Part shown: positions 22,485-34,519 of the stretch, one piece after another | How the letters are laid out: each line of letters opens with the position of its first letter | How positions within the stretch are numbered: the first letter of the stretch is position 1 | From: Gigaspora margarita | Taxonomy: Eukaryota; Glomeromycota; Glomeromycetes; Diversisporales; Gigasporaceae | Reading direction: 5' to 3' | Assembly: GCA_009809945.1 (NCBI GenBank) | Contig: WTPW01000705.1 | Coordinates: 268,190 to 332,189 of the forward strand | DNA length: 64,000 bases | The notes under the pieces: generated by a model | What the model saw: only the letters and a program-made list of their open reading frames with translations | The model's database searches: none | Told to the model about the DNA's origin: nothing | Program-made: the position numbers and the translations under genes

Positions 22485-24275
22485 CATCAGCGAATTATAT
22501 ATACGTAATCTTACATAAGATATTATGGCCCGTAATATTATGAAAATCTTACGATTGACGCAGTGTATTACGTAATATATTACGTTAGATTATGGTAATA
22601 TTACGGTTATTATTTCGAAATATTTCAAAATATACAAATAAAAAAAAATGCAAATTACCTCTCCTACAGGGGTCACGTACTCATGCAGTTCAATAAACTA
22701 ATGCGTGCAGGAGGTAATATTTTGATATTTTCGCATTGTTTCACAATATTTTGGATCTTTTTGCATTGTTTCGCAATATTTGGCAAATTTTCGCAAATTT
22801 TTAAAAAATAAATAAACGATATACATATTCACATAATCATGCTTTTTTACAGGTTTTCACTTTATTTCGCAAGGTTTCGCAATTTATTATAAAATTTTAC
22901 ATTTTTTTATTTATTATTATTTTTTTATTTATTATTATTATATATTATACATATTATATTATATATTATATTTTAATCATTATACATTTTTTACAGTATT
23001 ATTTTTACATTATTATATATTATTTTAAATACTTTCACACTTCTTCGCATCTAATTTTATCACTATATACAAAAAACTAGTCCTATACACTTATTTTTGC
23101 CCACCCACAGTTAGCTATTATCTTCGCTTCTTTGTTTTCAATTGTCTTCACTTTGACTACTTCTTTTGTTTTGGCTATAAACTTCATTTCGCACTCTTTT
23201 TCTAAAAACTTTAAAATAAAAAACATTTCTTAGAAGTGTTGGTTCTTGCAAATTGCTGAGGAAAGTCGCAAAGTTTTGAAGAAGTTAGGAATAAATAAAC
23301 TAAAATAAAAATTAAAAAAATAAGTAAAAAAAAAAAACAAAAAAAACAAAAAGTATAAGCAAACTAATAAAAAAAAATACACGAAGCCCCAAATCTTCGT
23401 AAGAGTTCGCGTTCTTGTAAATTTAGAAATTGTGAAAGCCGTGTTAATGTTCTTGCGAAATGCCAAAAAAGTCACGAAGTACCAGAAAAGTCTGGGTTGT
23501 TTTTCTTGCAAAGTGCCAGGAAGTAAGGGTTCTGTTCTCGCAAAGTGCCGAAATATAATAAATTAATAAAAATTTTTAAATAAAACAAAAAAAAACAAAT
23601 CAAAAAACACGAAACGAAAAAATAAATGACGCAAAACCTTGCAAAAACTTGCACAAACTTGCAAAACCTTGCGAAACCTTGCGAAAACTTGCGCCTAACT
23701 AAATCATTTCTCTAAAGAAGCGTTCTTGGCGTTTTTGAATATATTGGAAGTCTGTGTAGACATGCGCAAGGTTTCGAAATGTTGTATGTCTTCTTGCAAA
23801 GGTGTCTTGTAAAAGTGCCGAAATAAAAAATAAATTAAAAAAAATTAAAAATAAAAATGAAAACAAAAAAACGAAATGAAAACAAAAAATGAAACGAAAA
23901 TAAAAAACGAAATGAAATAAAAACAAAAAAGCGAAAAAAAAATAGAAGATCTAATTATAAACAAAAGATCTAATCTGATCTTGTAGTACAGAATTTGAAT
24001 ATCATCGAACTATTTCGAACTATTTCGAAAAATCAGTCTAATGCGCGATCCAGGTTACAGACCTACTGATCCTGATCCAGCTTGGTTTCCTAGTCCTAAA
24101 TTATTTTGAATATTTCGTTAACCTATTTCGAAATATTTCNAAATTACTTTCATAATATTTCGAAAATTTGATAATTCGAAATATTTCAAAATATATTACG
24201 TAATATTTTGCTTATATTACAGTTCGTAAGATCTTACGTAAGATTACGCTATTATAAATTTGCTGATATAGTTTA
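22485..24275. mobile_element. ~1.8-kb TIR element rich in TTTCGCAA/TTGCGAAA words
   Basis: The ends mirror each other: ATCAGCGAATTATATATACG with TAATCTTAC on the left, GTAAGATTACGCTATTATAA with TTTGCTGAT on the right. Inside each end lie ATTACGTAATAT and ATTTCGAAATATTTC arrays. The interior carries repeated GCAAGGTTTCG/CTTGCGAAAC words and A-rich tracts. The minus-strand frames at 23230-23511, 23472-23654 and 23699-23926 are mostly Phe/Leu runs from poly(A) tracts and are not believed. No transposase was found, so the element is non-autonomous or a derivative. One N lies at about 24140. Confidence 0.6.
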
Positions 24276-24641
24276 CAAACCAGTTCTAGTTCAGGGACTA
24301 GTCTATCTATAGCCAATAAAAATTGATAATTTTAACTATTTTTTTATTTCTTTTTTTAATAAATCACAAATGTATCTATTTAAATGTGCCTTTTAATTGA
24401 CTTTATAATTTTTTTAGAAATTAATTATTAATATTATTTAAAAATAAGACCATCTAATATTTATTTGATTATTATAATATTAAGAAACTATTGCACTTAA
24501 TTTAGTTTTTAATATTTAAAGGTTATATATAAAAACCAATTTCAATAAATCAACTTTGATTGAAGAATTGTATTTGCAATATTAAACTTTATTTAAAATA
24601 GTAATATACTATTATCTATTAAATATTTAAATATGGAGGAA

Positions 24642-24860
24642 TCTATTTGTTGCACCCCGCAACACGCCTTATTTGTTATGGGTATATTTATAATTTAAAT
24701 TTTTACTAAGATAACACCTATTGCACTTCTAACAAAAAATGATTCTCTCACAATTCTGTATTAATTTTGATTCTAACTCTAATTAAATTTGACTTTAATA
24801 TTAATAAGGCCTTAAGATCTTATGGGCTGTGATGTGTTACAGGTGTGACAAATAGTTTTT
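24642..24860. mobile_element. Short TIR element, TTTGTTGCACC family
   Basis: CTATTTGTTGCACCCCGCAA at the left and TGTTACAGGTGTGACAAATAG at the right are inverted. This is a ~220-bp relative of 18895-19495. Internal words TTCTAACTCTAATTAA resemble the shared module. Confidence 0.6.
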
Positions 24861-24869
24861 TTCTTTAAA

Positions 24870-25205
24870 TATTAGTAAATTTAATAAATATTTATTGAAC
24901 TTACTATTGTTGAGATATCTAATAGATAACAGTTCACACTAATTTGAGAATAGGTTTAATTTAGCTTTAATCAAATAGTCATATATTTAAAATAATGAAT
25001 TTTTATACAGTATATACTGTAAAACATATTCATATAATATTAAAAGATTATAAATTGATTACAAAATTATTACTTAATTATAATAAAAAATTGGATTAAT
25101 AAATCTTTGTACTACTGCTATTATTTACAACTTTAAGATAATAACCTTTACAAAAAAATATTTATTGTTATATAATATAATTACAGAATTTATTATAGAC
25201 TGATC
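24870..25205. other. AT-rich intergenic, nothing recognised
   Basis: No coding, RNA or inverted-repeat signal seen. Very AT-rich. Confidence 0.4.
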
Positions 25206-25209
25206 AATT

Positions 25210-26350
25210 TGGGCTATTTTAAAGATAGAGGGTATGTTAATCATTTTTTATATGATTTTTGTGGTACAAGGGGAATTCATATAGTTTCAAAAACATGCTC
25301 CTGATAAAAATTTTTAAAGCCACAGTTAACCCCTACAAAAAATTACATGATATATAAATTAGAACCCCTATTTGTAGCTATGAAATTTTTAGAAGTAGTT
25401 CTATTTAAAAAAAGTGCACTTATATATATAGTAAAACTTTCTGGATTGGCTTTAAATTTTCTGGGTTAAAATTATTCTACTGGATTTCTAGAATGAGTTA
25501 TTGTCCAATCAGATTTTAAGTAACAGATAAATTTTTTTTAAATCTTACAGTCTTGCTATTATGTAATATAGGTTATATAGTTATATAGTATTGCTAAACA
25601 GTACAATATATTAAATTGGGCAAATCTGAAAGTGTTCATATAGTACATTACTTTATACTGTTTGTTTAGCATTTTTTGCTCTTTTTTAAGTTGGCTAACT
25701 TTTTTTTTATTATAACAAATCATACTATAAATTTTTTAAATGACCTATGATTTTTAATTTAAAGGGCTTTTTAAGGTCTTTGTTTTTTTTTTTTTAATAA
25801 TAGAAAAAGTAAGTATTTCAGTTTTTTTTGGTTATTTATTTTTACTATTATTTTTTTTTGGACAATACAAAGGTTTCAAAGATGAATTTACTAACACTTT
25901 CTAATTAACTTGTAGACAAGACATGAAGTTGTTTCAAAAACTAGCAAATACAGTATCATAGTTGTTTCTTATAGTGGGCTTTGTAATCACTATCTTAACA
26001 ATTTTTTTCTCTTAATATTATAACAATATTTTATTTAGCTTCTTTTTGTTTCTTCTATAATACTTTGTTATGCACAGGCAAATCGTGCTTTGACAATTTT
26101 TTTTCTATTATAGTTGTTAACTAAATAAATATGATATAATAAATATGATTATATAGTAGTTAAACAGAATATTTAAAGAAATATAAGAGTAATATTAATT
26201 TCAAAAAGTAATGTTTTATTATACCATTATGTGGTATCAAAAATTCTAGAGGTGTTCAATCTTTGCATATATAAATTATATATTATACAAAAAAATTTAC
26301 CACTAATTTCCTATGAAAAATGATCGATATACTCTCTACCCTTAATTTAT
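25210..26350. mobile_element. TIR element, AAGGGTAGAG family (long copy)
   Basis: The left end has AAAGATAGAGGGTATGTTAA and TCATTTTTTATATGAT. The right end has the mirror, TCCTATGAAAAATGATCGAT and ACTCTCTACCCTTAA. Related ends bound 29345-29765 and 33210-34075. The ~1.1-kb interior shows no open coding region. Confidence 0.5.
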
Positions 26351-26565
26351 GAACTATAAACTGCCTAGACCAGTTCAAAAAACTAATTTAAATCTTAACT
26401 CTAATCTATGCACATACTTAATTCTAGTCTAACTTAAATAAACTAATAATTTTTTTTTGCTAATATGATTTCTAGAATTTTTATTATTAGAATTTTTTTG
26501 CTAGAAATATAACTTGATAAAATTCTGTTTGTTAAAATTCTGGCCTGCATCAATATCCTAAAAAA

Positions 26566-27352
26566 TATATAAGGGAGATGGGGGTATTGTGGCCAGGTCA
26601 AAGTTTCTACTAATAAAATTTTTTAATAAGCAAATATATTTTTGTAGAATTTTTATTATTTGAACTATACATAATAAAGAATATATTACTGTAAAAAAAT
26701 CTTTTTATTATATATTGTTTTGGATATAACTAATTAGTACACAAATATAATATAAAAACTAGATTCTAGGGGGGGGGGTATTGTGGGCAGTTTTTTAACA
26801 GCGAATAATTTTTGATCTACTGGTCCGTTTTGGATGATTTTACCACCAAAATGATCGTCTCAGTGAGACGATTCTAACAAGCACAAAATCGTTAAAATCC
26901 AATCACGGGATCCCAAGATCGTTAAAGGTAAATTTGTAAAAATTTTGCAAATTTACTAATATAATTTTATATATAAGATAAATCTAAGTCGATCTTAGGA
27001 CCCCGTAATTGGATTTTGACAATTTTATGCTTGTTAGAATCGTCTCACTGAGACGGTCATTTTGGTGGTAAAATCGTCCAAAACGGACCTGTGGATCAGA
27101 AGTTATTAACTATTAAATATTCTATATATATTTAATAATAAATTCAAATATGTGCAAAAACTTATATTTTGCATAAATGATGATATCTTGTGATCTAGTG
27201 ATCGGAATTGGGCGAATTTTATACCATTCAATTCGTCTCGATGAGACGAATCGAATGGTATAAAATTTATCCAATTCTGATCACTAGATCACAAGATATA
27301 TCACTTGGCCACAATACCCCCCCTGGCCACAATACCCCCTTTTACCTTATAT
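26566..27352. repeat. Foldback element with GGGGGTATTGTGGCC ends and nested hairpins
   Basis: GGGGGTATTGTGGCCAGG at 26580 faces GGCCACAATACCCCC at 27306 and 27331, and another GGGGGTATTGTGGGCAG occurs at 26772. The inner part (26800-27110) is a palindrome around GATCGTCTCAGTGAGACGAT and GGATCCCAAGATCG. A further hairpin at 27180-27300 mirrors ATCTTGTGATCTAGTGATC and GATCACTAGATCACAAGAT. The inner palindrome is a close relative of those at 1100-1850. Confidence 0.65.
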
Positions 27353-27356
27353 ACCA

Positions 27357-28445
27357 TATTACCGCGGAATAACGCGCACCTGCGCAGTGTTTCGATCACC
27401 TGTGCACTATTTTGAGTGTGCGCATGTGCACTATTTTGAGGTATCCCAATTTTTTAAGCATATATGTATAAGATATTCAAAAATAGCGCCTATGTGCAAT
27501 ATATAAATATTTATATATCTGAAAATCAAATAGAAAAATACATAACTTAGCAACAAATAATTTCCTAAATTATATCAATTGCCGTATAAACAAGTAGTTA
27601 TCCTGTACTGATACTGAAAATCTAAACCTTTAATATATAAATATATATATATATAGAGAAACAATTAACCTATTGTTGAACTTCTACGTAGCGATAGTAA
27701 AAAGTGAATTATTTATTTTTTAAACCTGTACATCACCTATAGATTTATGACCTTATTTTTTTTTGTTCCTTGAATCATTATGCAGCACTATAAGGCTATT
27801 ATGGTTCTAACTTTAAGAATAAAAATTTGTTTATTATCAAAAATCTACCAATATAGAAAATTCTAATCGTTGTTATAACCTTAGCATTGAATTATCGTTA
27901 AGTTTGAAAAAATCAAATATAAAAAATTTACATATTATATTCCAATATTAAAATCAAAAAGAATGACTATAACAATTTATTATCAGAAATCTGCTAGGAT
28001 AAGTGTAGTGCTAATAGCCCATATAATCTTGCCATTTTAATTAAAATTAAGGTAAGATCATGATAAAATTGATAGCAACGAAGATTAAACTTTTTATTTT
28101 TTATGCAAAAATTGAAAAAAATAGTGTAACTGGGGTTTTTTTATACAATACATATTGCAGCATATGTAGATTATGCATCAAATGGGCTTATTTATTTTTT
28201 TTTTTATTATTATTTTATTTTTTATTTTTTTTATTATTATTATTTGTTTTTTATTTATTTATTTTTTTTTATTTATTTATTTTTTATTATTATTATTTTA
28301 TTTATTTATTTATTTTTTATATAGTATTCTATATATAGTGCACGCTATTTCGGGATGCGCATTGCCATTATTTCAAAACCCAGTATGCTATTTTTAGAGA
28401 ATGCAATTTTCAAAATAATGCCCATGATCGTTATTTCGCGATAAT
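27357..28445. repeat. Region bounded by CGCGGAATAACG / CGTTATTTCGCG, with TTTATTA low complexity
   Basis: The left edge reads CCGCGGAATAACGCGCACC, with repeated CACCTGTGCACTATTTTGAG words. The right edge reads GCACGCTATTTCGGG and CGTTATTTCGCG, so the ends are weakly inverted. At 28185-28325 there is a T/TTA microsatellite-like stretch that produces the spurious Phe/Leu/Ile frames at 28060-28397. Related end words occur at 50660-50745. Confidence 0.4.
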
Positions 28446-28605
28446 ATGTAGATAGATCAAGTATTAGTCTGCTTATTTTGGGTTTTTTATATAGATTTTT
28501 TCTATTTATAGCAATTATTTTGCTTATTTTTGAAGTTTTCGCAGATTTTTTTATTTTTAGTAATTTTATAATAAATCTAACCTATCTATGTATATTTCAG
28601 GGTCC
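28446..28605. mobile_element. Diverged, left-truncated copy of the AGGACCCC MITE
   Basis: The right end CCTATCTATGTATATTTCAG then GGTCCT matches 6053-6233, and the interior TTGCTTATTTTTGAAGTTTT is kept. On the left the first ~17 bases are replaced, so the terminal AGGACCC is missing. The 68-codon frame across it is not a gene. Confidence 0.7.
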
Positions 28606-28884
28606 TTCTGTATCTTCTGTATTTATTTTAGTTCTTAGAATCTTAATTAAAACTATATATATATTAATATATTTTATAATCTAAACTATAGTATTTGTAT
28701 TAAAGTATCTAAAATAATACAGTGCATATAACCTAGTCTAATAAATAAAATTGATGAAATTCAAATTGCTAATCCTTCTTCAAAAAAAAATAGTAAACAA
28801 AAAATACTATCTTAAAATATTAAATCAAAACAAGCTAAACACTTCAAAGTTTTTAAAATTTTTTTAAATTTATTTATAAAAAAA

Positions 28885-29270
28885 GTTTGCTATTTATTAC
28901 TAGTGGTGATCATCACCAATATATATTTTGTATTTTAAATTTTGTTTATAAAATCATCTTTGAGGTTCTAACAAAAAATTTTTTTTGTAAAATTTTGGTA
29001 TAAACTATATCCCTGCCCTATTCCAGTTCTTATTCTAACTCTAATATTAATCAAATTTTTATTTTAAATTTTGTTTATAAAATCATCTTTGAGGTTCTAA
29101 CAAAAAAATTTTTTTGTAAAATTTTGGTATAAACTATATCCCTGCCCTATTCCAGTTCCTATTCTAACTCTAATATTAATCAAATTTTAATTTTATTTTA
29201 GCAAAAAACTTTTTATTAATTTTGTTAATCTCTAGTAATAATTACTACTAGCAATAAGTAGTAAATTTCT
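28885..29270. repeat. Element with 129-bp tandem duplication of the shared module
   Basis: Units 28931-29059 and 29060-29188 differ at only a few bases. Each contains TTATAAAATCATCTTTGAGG, TTCTAACAAAAAA, GTAAAATTTTGGTATAAACT and TTCTAACTCTAATATTAATC. Outer ends TTATTACTAGTGGTGAT and ATTACTACTAGCAATAA look inverted. The near identity marks a recent duplication. Confidence 0.7.
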
Positions 29271-29339
29271 TTATAAATGTTATAGCAGGTTAAAGTTATA
29301 GCATTTTTATTATTAAATATAAAATTTGGCCAATTTATA

Positions 29340-29770
29340 TATATATAGAAAAAGCAAATTTGACTTCTTTAAAGATAGAATAAAATTTGATCATTTGTTA
29401 TATGATCTCATATGCTAAAAAAATTTTATACAAAAATTGAAAATATGCTATTAGTAAAAGTTTTTAAAGCTACAACCAAACTTTACTAAAATTTTGTTGT
29501 AATAGTTTAACCCCCTTTTTATAATAATAAAAATTTGGATCTTATATCATTTAAAAAAACTTTACTTTAATATATCATCAAATCTTCTTAGGTTGATTAA
29601 AATTTGTCTAGATAGTACAAAATTACTAATTCTAATTGGGCAATTTTTAATGTTTACAATTATAATTAGTTGAGTCAATATAGATCATATGATATTATAT
29701 GATTTGCTATGTGATTACTATTAAAAATGATCAATATTCACCCTACTCTTAAACAATTAATTTAATTTTA
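29340..29770. mobile_element. TIR element, AAGGGTAGAG family (short copy)
   Basis: The left end has TTTAAAGATAGAATAAAATT and TGATCATTTGTTATATGAT. The right end has TAAAAATGATCAATATTCAC and CCTACTCTTAAA. It is a short deletion relative of 25210-26350. Confidence 0.45.
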
Positions 29771-29843
29771 TATATATTAAAAATTTTAAAATTTGGCTAC
29801 TTTCTATATAAAATTTTAGCTAAATTTCCAAATTGGTCTCTTC

Positions 29844-30634
29844 ATATAGGGGTGGGTCAATAGAAAAGAGACAAATCATTTTTAGTAAAATTTTTTTAAT
29901 TTTTAAATTAAAATATCTTAACAACTATTTAATCAAATTTGCTAAAAATTTTTTTATTTTAATCTTGAAATTATATAGAATTAAAATAAAAAAAAATTAT
30001 TAAATTTATTAATTGATGATCCGGATAAGATTAGCAGAATTACTATATTGGAACAATAGTAAATTTTGGGGATAAGTACAATATAAATTTTTATTATATG
30101 CTGAAATCTGAGCAGAATCAAATGAAAAGTAATTTTTTTATTAAGTTAATGATATATGTCGATTAATTGAAAGTTGTAGGCTCATCGAGATGCATCTAAC
30201 GGTGGTTAGATCATTAAAATCGGCCCAGTGAATGGTGAGATATTATTAAAAAATGATTAGCTAACTATGTAAAATCTCTATTGTTTACATAGAGATTTTA
30301 CATAGTCAGCCAATCGTTTTTTAATAATATCTCGCCATCTACTAAGCTGATTTTGATGATCTAACCACCATTAAATGCATTTCGATGAGCTCTACAACTT
30401 TCAATTAATCAACATATATCATTAACTTAATAAAAAAATTACTTTTCATTTGACTCTGCTCAGATTTCAGCATATAGTTAATATCATAGAAATTTTGCCC
30501 CAATTTCTAATATAGAAATTCTGCTGATCTTATTCAGATCAGCAATTAAGATAGTTGTTAAGATATTTAAACTTAAAGTCAAAAAAACTTTTACTTAAAA
30601 AAATTTGTTCCTTGTCTATTGACTCACCCCATAT
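29844..30634. repeat. ~790-bp foldback element
   Basis: Nearly the whole element is two inverted arms. CATATAGGGGTGGGTCAATAG at the left edge mirrors CTATTGACTCACCCCATAT at the right. CTGAAATCTGAGCAGAATC mirrors ACTCTGCTCAGATTTCAG, and CTATGTAAAATCTCTA mirrors TAGAGATTTTACATAG, with the centre at about 30280. It contains GAGCTCTACAACTTTCAATTA, a word found in several other hairpins. No protein is encoded. Confidence 0.7.
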
Positions 30635-30826
30635 AGGACCCTGAGCTATACATAAATAGGTGACAATTTGCTTTTGTTTATTTTTGACCATTTTTGTATA
30701 GATCTTATCGATATTTAGTAATATTAATGCTTATTTTTAACTATTTTTCTGCAGATCTTTTCTATTTTTAATAATATATTAAGATTTTGTAAAATTGTTA
30801 GCTATTCATAGATTGCTCGGAGTCCT
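30635..30826. mobile_element. Diverged AGGACCC-family MITE
   Basis: Starts AGGACCCTGAGCTATACATA and ends CTATTCATAGATTGCTCGGAGTCCT (read in two halves), with CAGATCTTTTCTATTTTTA inside. It abuts the foldback on its left and the hAT transposon's target duplication on its right. Its own duplication is poor (CCCCATAT versus ATTCATAT). Confidence 0.6.
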
Positions 30827-30834
30827 ATTCATAT

Positions 30835-33182
30835 CAGGGACCCAGAAAAATATCGATTTGATTTAGCAAAAATTTATATGGATTTGGTCAAAAATATTGA
30901 TTTATATCGATTTATACTAATCAGCCAATCAGAATGCAGGATCATGAGTAACGTGATCAAGGCCAAAAAAATATTTTTGAATTAATCTTTTACATAGTAA
31001 ATTTACTGATTTAATTAAAAAAATCATATATCAATTAATTTAATACATTTTATTTATGTAGTACAGCTCCTAAAATTATTGGTTATAATACATCATTGTA
31101 AGAGCACAGAACAATTCTTTGCTAAGATTTTGTCTATCATTATCCAAAATTTTGTTATATGCAGAAAAGCTTCGCTCTACACTGCAAGAAGGTAACTGAT
31201 GGGAAACTTTATTCCAAAACTCATCTAAGGTATGAAAATCAATCTTGGAAAGATTAAAATTGCAGTAAACCGCTCATTCTTGAACTAAATCGATTGAAGG
31301 TTTTGCTAATTCTCATATATAAGAATAAGATGAAATATTATGATTAATAGTAGAAAGTAAATAAAATGAGGATCAAAAATACAGGTTTCTTGAAATAAAG
31401 GACGCGTAGGATAATTACTAATATGAGCACAAAATTTCTTGTAGGTAGCTTGATATGCAGAGTGAAATATAGAAAAAAATAAGCCAGCTTCTGCATTAAG
31501 TTTATTAAATACCTCAAGCACAAGTTGAACTACATTGGCTAAAGATCTTCCCATATTAATTGTACTTTCTAACTGTACAATTCGGCCTTCTATAAATGGA
31601 AATACTGGTAAATTTTTGGTTTGGAAAAGTCTAAATCTCGTATAAACTGTTGACCATAATTTTTTATAAATATTAAATATATCATACATGCTCATATTCT
31701 TGCTGATCATTAAGAATCTTTACGATTTTTTCAATCGCAGGGGAGTCAGTGTAAAAATCTTGAATTAATTGTAAGTGTTCCTCTACATAAAATGCTATTT
31801 TATACCACGAGTTCCAACGCATTGCACTGGGCAATGGAATATTGTTTGGACACGAAATTCCATTTTGGAGCAAAAATCCAATGTAACTTGTACGTCGACT
31901 TTTTGAATGAATTAAAGTTTTTTTAATTTCTGCTAACAACTTATGAACTTATGAATAACGTTGAAATGTTCAATGGATACCCAAGCTTCACTAAAATTTT
32001 TTTAAAATAATAATTGAATTTTATTAAATATATAAAATTTTACATATATTGTTTTTTTTATTATACAAATAAGGTAAATAAAATTTTTAAAATAATTCTA
32101 TCCTATACTAACCTAATCAAATTTAGAATATGCGCCAAACAAGTTTGGTGCATTATTTGAGGCATAATCAGCTTGAGCACTTCACAAACACACTTCTTCA
32201 TGTATGATGCTGAATCTGATACAATTAATCGCGTATCATCAAATGAAATATTCTAGTCAACCAAAGTATGAACAATTAATTGACTGATAGTTGAATTATT
32301 TACTATATCTAAATAATCTACAACCACTAACTTAGTTAATTTATGATAATTAAACAAAATGTTAACAATGCTTCATGCCCTACTATCGGTAGTTTCATCA
32401 ACAATTACTGAAACCCTTTTGCTACTAAATATTTGCTTAATCATAACTAAATAGTCTTTGAAAATTCCAGGGAGGTACTCATGACGCAGTATATCAGCCA
32501 AAGAAATGCTGCTACCTTCACATAAATGTTCTCTTAACCATGGTCTAAGCTTGTCCACCTTTTCTAGAGGAATGTCTGCTTGAACAAACACGTGGATCAA
32601 ATTATTAATTGCAATCTTTTTTAATTCATTTGCTTCAACAACTGAATTTAAAGTGGGTTGTTTAGTTCTACTCAAAGAAGAAAGCACCCTTGCTTTAAAA
32701 TTTCTATGTGTATTTGAATTAATATGAGCTGTAATAGTTGCCTTGGTATTCCAATTTACAGAATAGCAACAAAATCAGCACATCAAAACACCAGCATCAG
32801 CATGAAAGTCTTCCAGAAATTCCTGCACATGAGAATATGCAGTAGTTCATTTGGGAGGCATTTTATTTTCCTGAGCTAAAAAAAGTTTCGCTCTTTACCA
32901 ACAAGTTCTAAATCAATTTTTTTTTTTAAAAAAAAAAAAAAAGTTTTCCATCTAATTGTAAAAATAATCGTGAAAAAGTCTTTTATAATAGATTATCATG
33001 ATATACAAGCTTTTAAATCTAGCATAATTAAATTTTGGCCTGCACTATCCATAATTCTGGCTGCCAATACTGTGTAATGTTACACTACAGGAAATTTTGT
33101 AAAAATATCGATTTCCCATGATTTGACCCAAAAATATCGATTTATATCGATCTAAATAGATCAAAATTTTTCTGTATCCCTG
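30835..33182 (-). mobile_element. hAT transposon, inactivated, perfect 8-bp target duplication
   Basis: Ends CAGGGACCCAGAAAAATATC and TTTTTCTGTATCCCTG are inverted, and ATTCATAT flanks both sides exactly (30827-30834 and 33183-33190). Repeated ATCGATTTATATCGAT words lie near both ends as subterminal repeats. The minus strand carries a broken transposase (31076-32861). A 253-bp relative without the gene lies at 55671-55923. Confidence 0.9.
31076..32861 (-). pseudogene. hAT transposase with N-terminal BED/CGGBP1-like zinc finger
   Basis: The start region encodes FLEDFHADAGVLMC, stop, FC and ITAHINSNTHRNFK, a C2-H2 BED-type finger interrupted by a TGA. Then come TLNSVVEANELKKIAINNLI, SVIVDETTDSRA (first catalytic Asp), LIVSDSASYMKKCVCEVLKL, AMRWNSWYKIAFYVEEHL (the hAT R-W motif) and, at the C-terminus, SCSVERSFSAYNKIL and ALTMMYYNQ, the hAT dimerisation region. 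In-frame stops occur after the finger's first Cys, after TTDSRA and after VQE, plus frame changes, so no functional enzyme is made. The family catalyses cut-and-paste transposition in the nucleus with 8-bp duplications, matching the flanks here. Confidence 0.85.
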
Positions 33183-33209
33183 ATTCATATATATAAAAAT
33201 AAATTTAAA

Positions 33210-34080
33210 ATTTGACCATTAAGGTAGAGTACATATAGATCAATTTGTTATATGATTTGATATCTAATTAAAATTTTTATAAAAAATTGGAATATGTTAC
33301 TAATAAACTTTTTATAATTATATACAATTTTTATTAAAATTTTAATAATACATATATTAAAATAGCATTGTTAAATCACACCACTGGTGTTTAATACAAC
33401 TACAATTTTTATTATGAGCTGCAGTGTAATATGAAAATCAGGTGTAATGCAAATTTTTGAATATTTTTTTAAAAAATGACTAAAACGCCAAAATTCATTT
33501 ATGTAATCATCTTTGAGGCTCTAACAAAAAATATTTTTTGTAAAATTTTGGTATAATCTATGCTCCTGCCCCATTCCAGGCCTTAACCCTAACCCTAATA
33601 TTAATCAAAATTTAGATTTTGTTTTTATTTTGATTTGCATATTACACAAATTTCATATTACTGGTGTTGAACATCACAGGTGCAATATAATATTTCTGTA
33701 TTAAAATATGCTTTTTATAATGGTATAATTAAAATATATAAAAATAATAGACTTGTATATATTGTAAAGTTTTCCATAGTGGGTTCAAATTTTCTATAGT
33801 TACACAAAATCGTTGGTTTTAATTGGTCTATATCACATGATTATCATATGATAAAAATGATACTAGATCTTTAAATACATGTATTTAGATAAGTATTTAA
33901 CCAATTTTAATAATTTTACTACTAATAGAATCAGAAAAACCTATTCTACAAGCTTTAATTTAAAAGTAAAATAATTAACTTATTAAAATTTTTAAAATTG
34001 TAAAAATAGAAAAATTTTACCATTGAGATCATACGAAAAATAATCTGTATGTACTCTACTCTTAAAAATTTTTATTTGCT
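33210..34080. mobile_element. TIR element, AAGGGTAGAG family, with a nested element
   Basis: The left end AAGGTAGAGTACATATAGAT and TTGTTATATGATTTGAT faces the right end ATACGAAAAATAATCTGTAT and GTACTCTACTCTTAA. A second element (33365-33700) sits inside it. Confidence 0.5.
33365..33700. mobile_element. TIR element, CACCACTGGTGTT family, with the shared module
   Basis: Ends CACACCACTGGTGTTTAATA and CTGGTGTTGAACATCACAGG are inverted. The module is inside: TGTAATCATCTTTGAGGCTC, TAACAAAAAATATTTTTTGT, AAAATTTTGGTATAATC and GCCTTAACCCTAACCCTAA. The relative at 37203-37553 shares both ends and interior. Confidence 0.6.
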
Positions 34081-34189
34081 ATGACTAGTTTGAACTAAAT
34101 TTGTTTCTTCTTTGATAAACTTTTTTTCACTTTACAACCTTGTGCTACTTTATTAGACAATTTTATGTTGAGTACATACAAAATTAAGT

Positions 34190-34515
34190 ACTATATATTT
34201 CTGAAAATAAGCTACTCTTAAAATAAGCTACCCCTGATTTTATTTAAAAATCTCAAAAAACATGTTAGCAGTTGCTATATATAAAAGTTCAAATTTTACT
34301 AAGTAAATCTTAAAAGTACTATTAGTAAACTTGTTTAGGGCATCAAAATACACTTATAGTAAAAATTTTACATCATTTGGACAACTTTTTATTAGTATAT
34401 TTTTTCAATTTTTCAAAAAATTCAGCAATTCGAAAATAAGCTACTCTACATTTTTTTGTGTAATTTTTGGCCCAAAAAAGGTAACTTATTTTCTGAAATA
34501 TACGGTACTAATATT
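34190..34515. mobile_element. TIR element, AAAATAAGCTACC family
   Basis: The left end ACTATATATTTCTGAAAATA then AGCTAC mirrors the right end GGTAACTTATTTTCTGAAAT then ATACGGT. Inside are TAGTAAACTTGTTTAGGGCA and TTTTTATTAGTATATTTTTT. The 63-codon frame at 34331-34522 is chance. Confidence 0.6.
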
Positions 34516-34519
34516 TATA

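Noticed and set aside
23230-23926. Hydrophobic Phe/Leu-rich frames as membrane proteins
   Set aside because: They come from A-rich tracts on the opposite strand within a repeat element.
28060-28397. Hydrophobic frames at the TTTATTA tract
   Set aside because: Low-complexity microsatellite translation.
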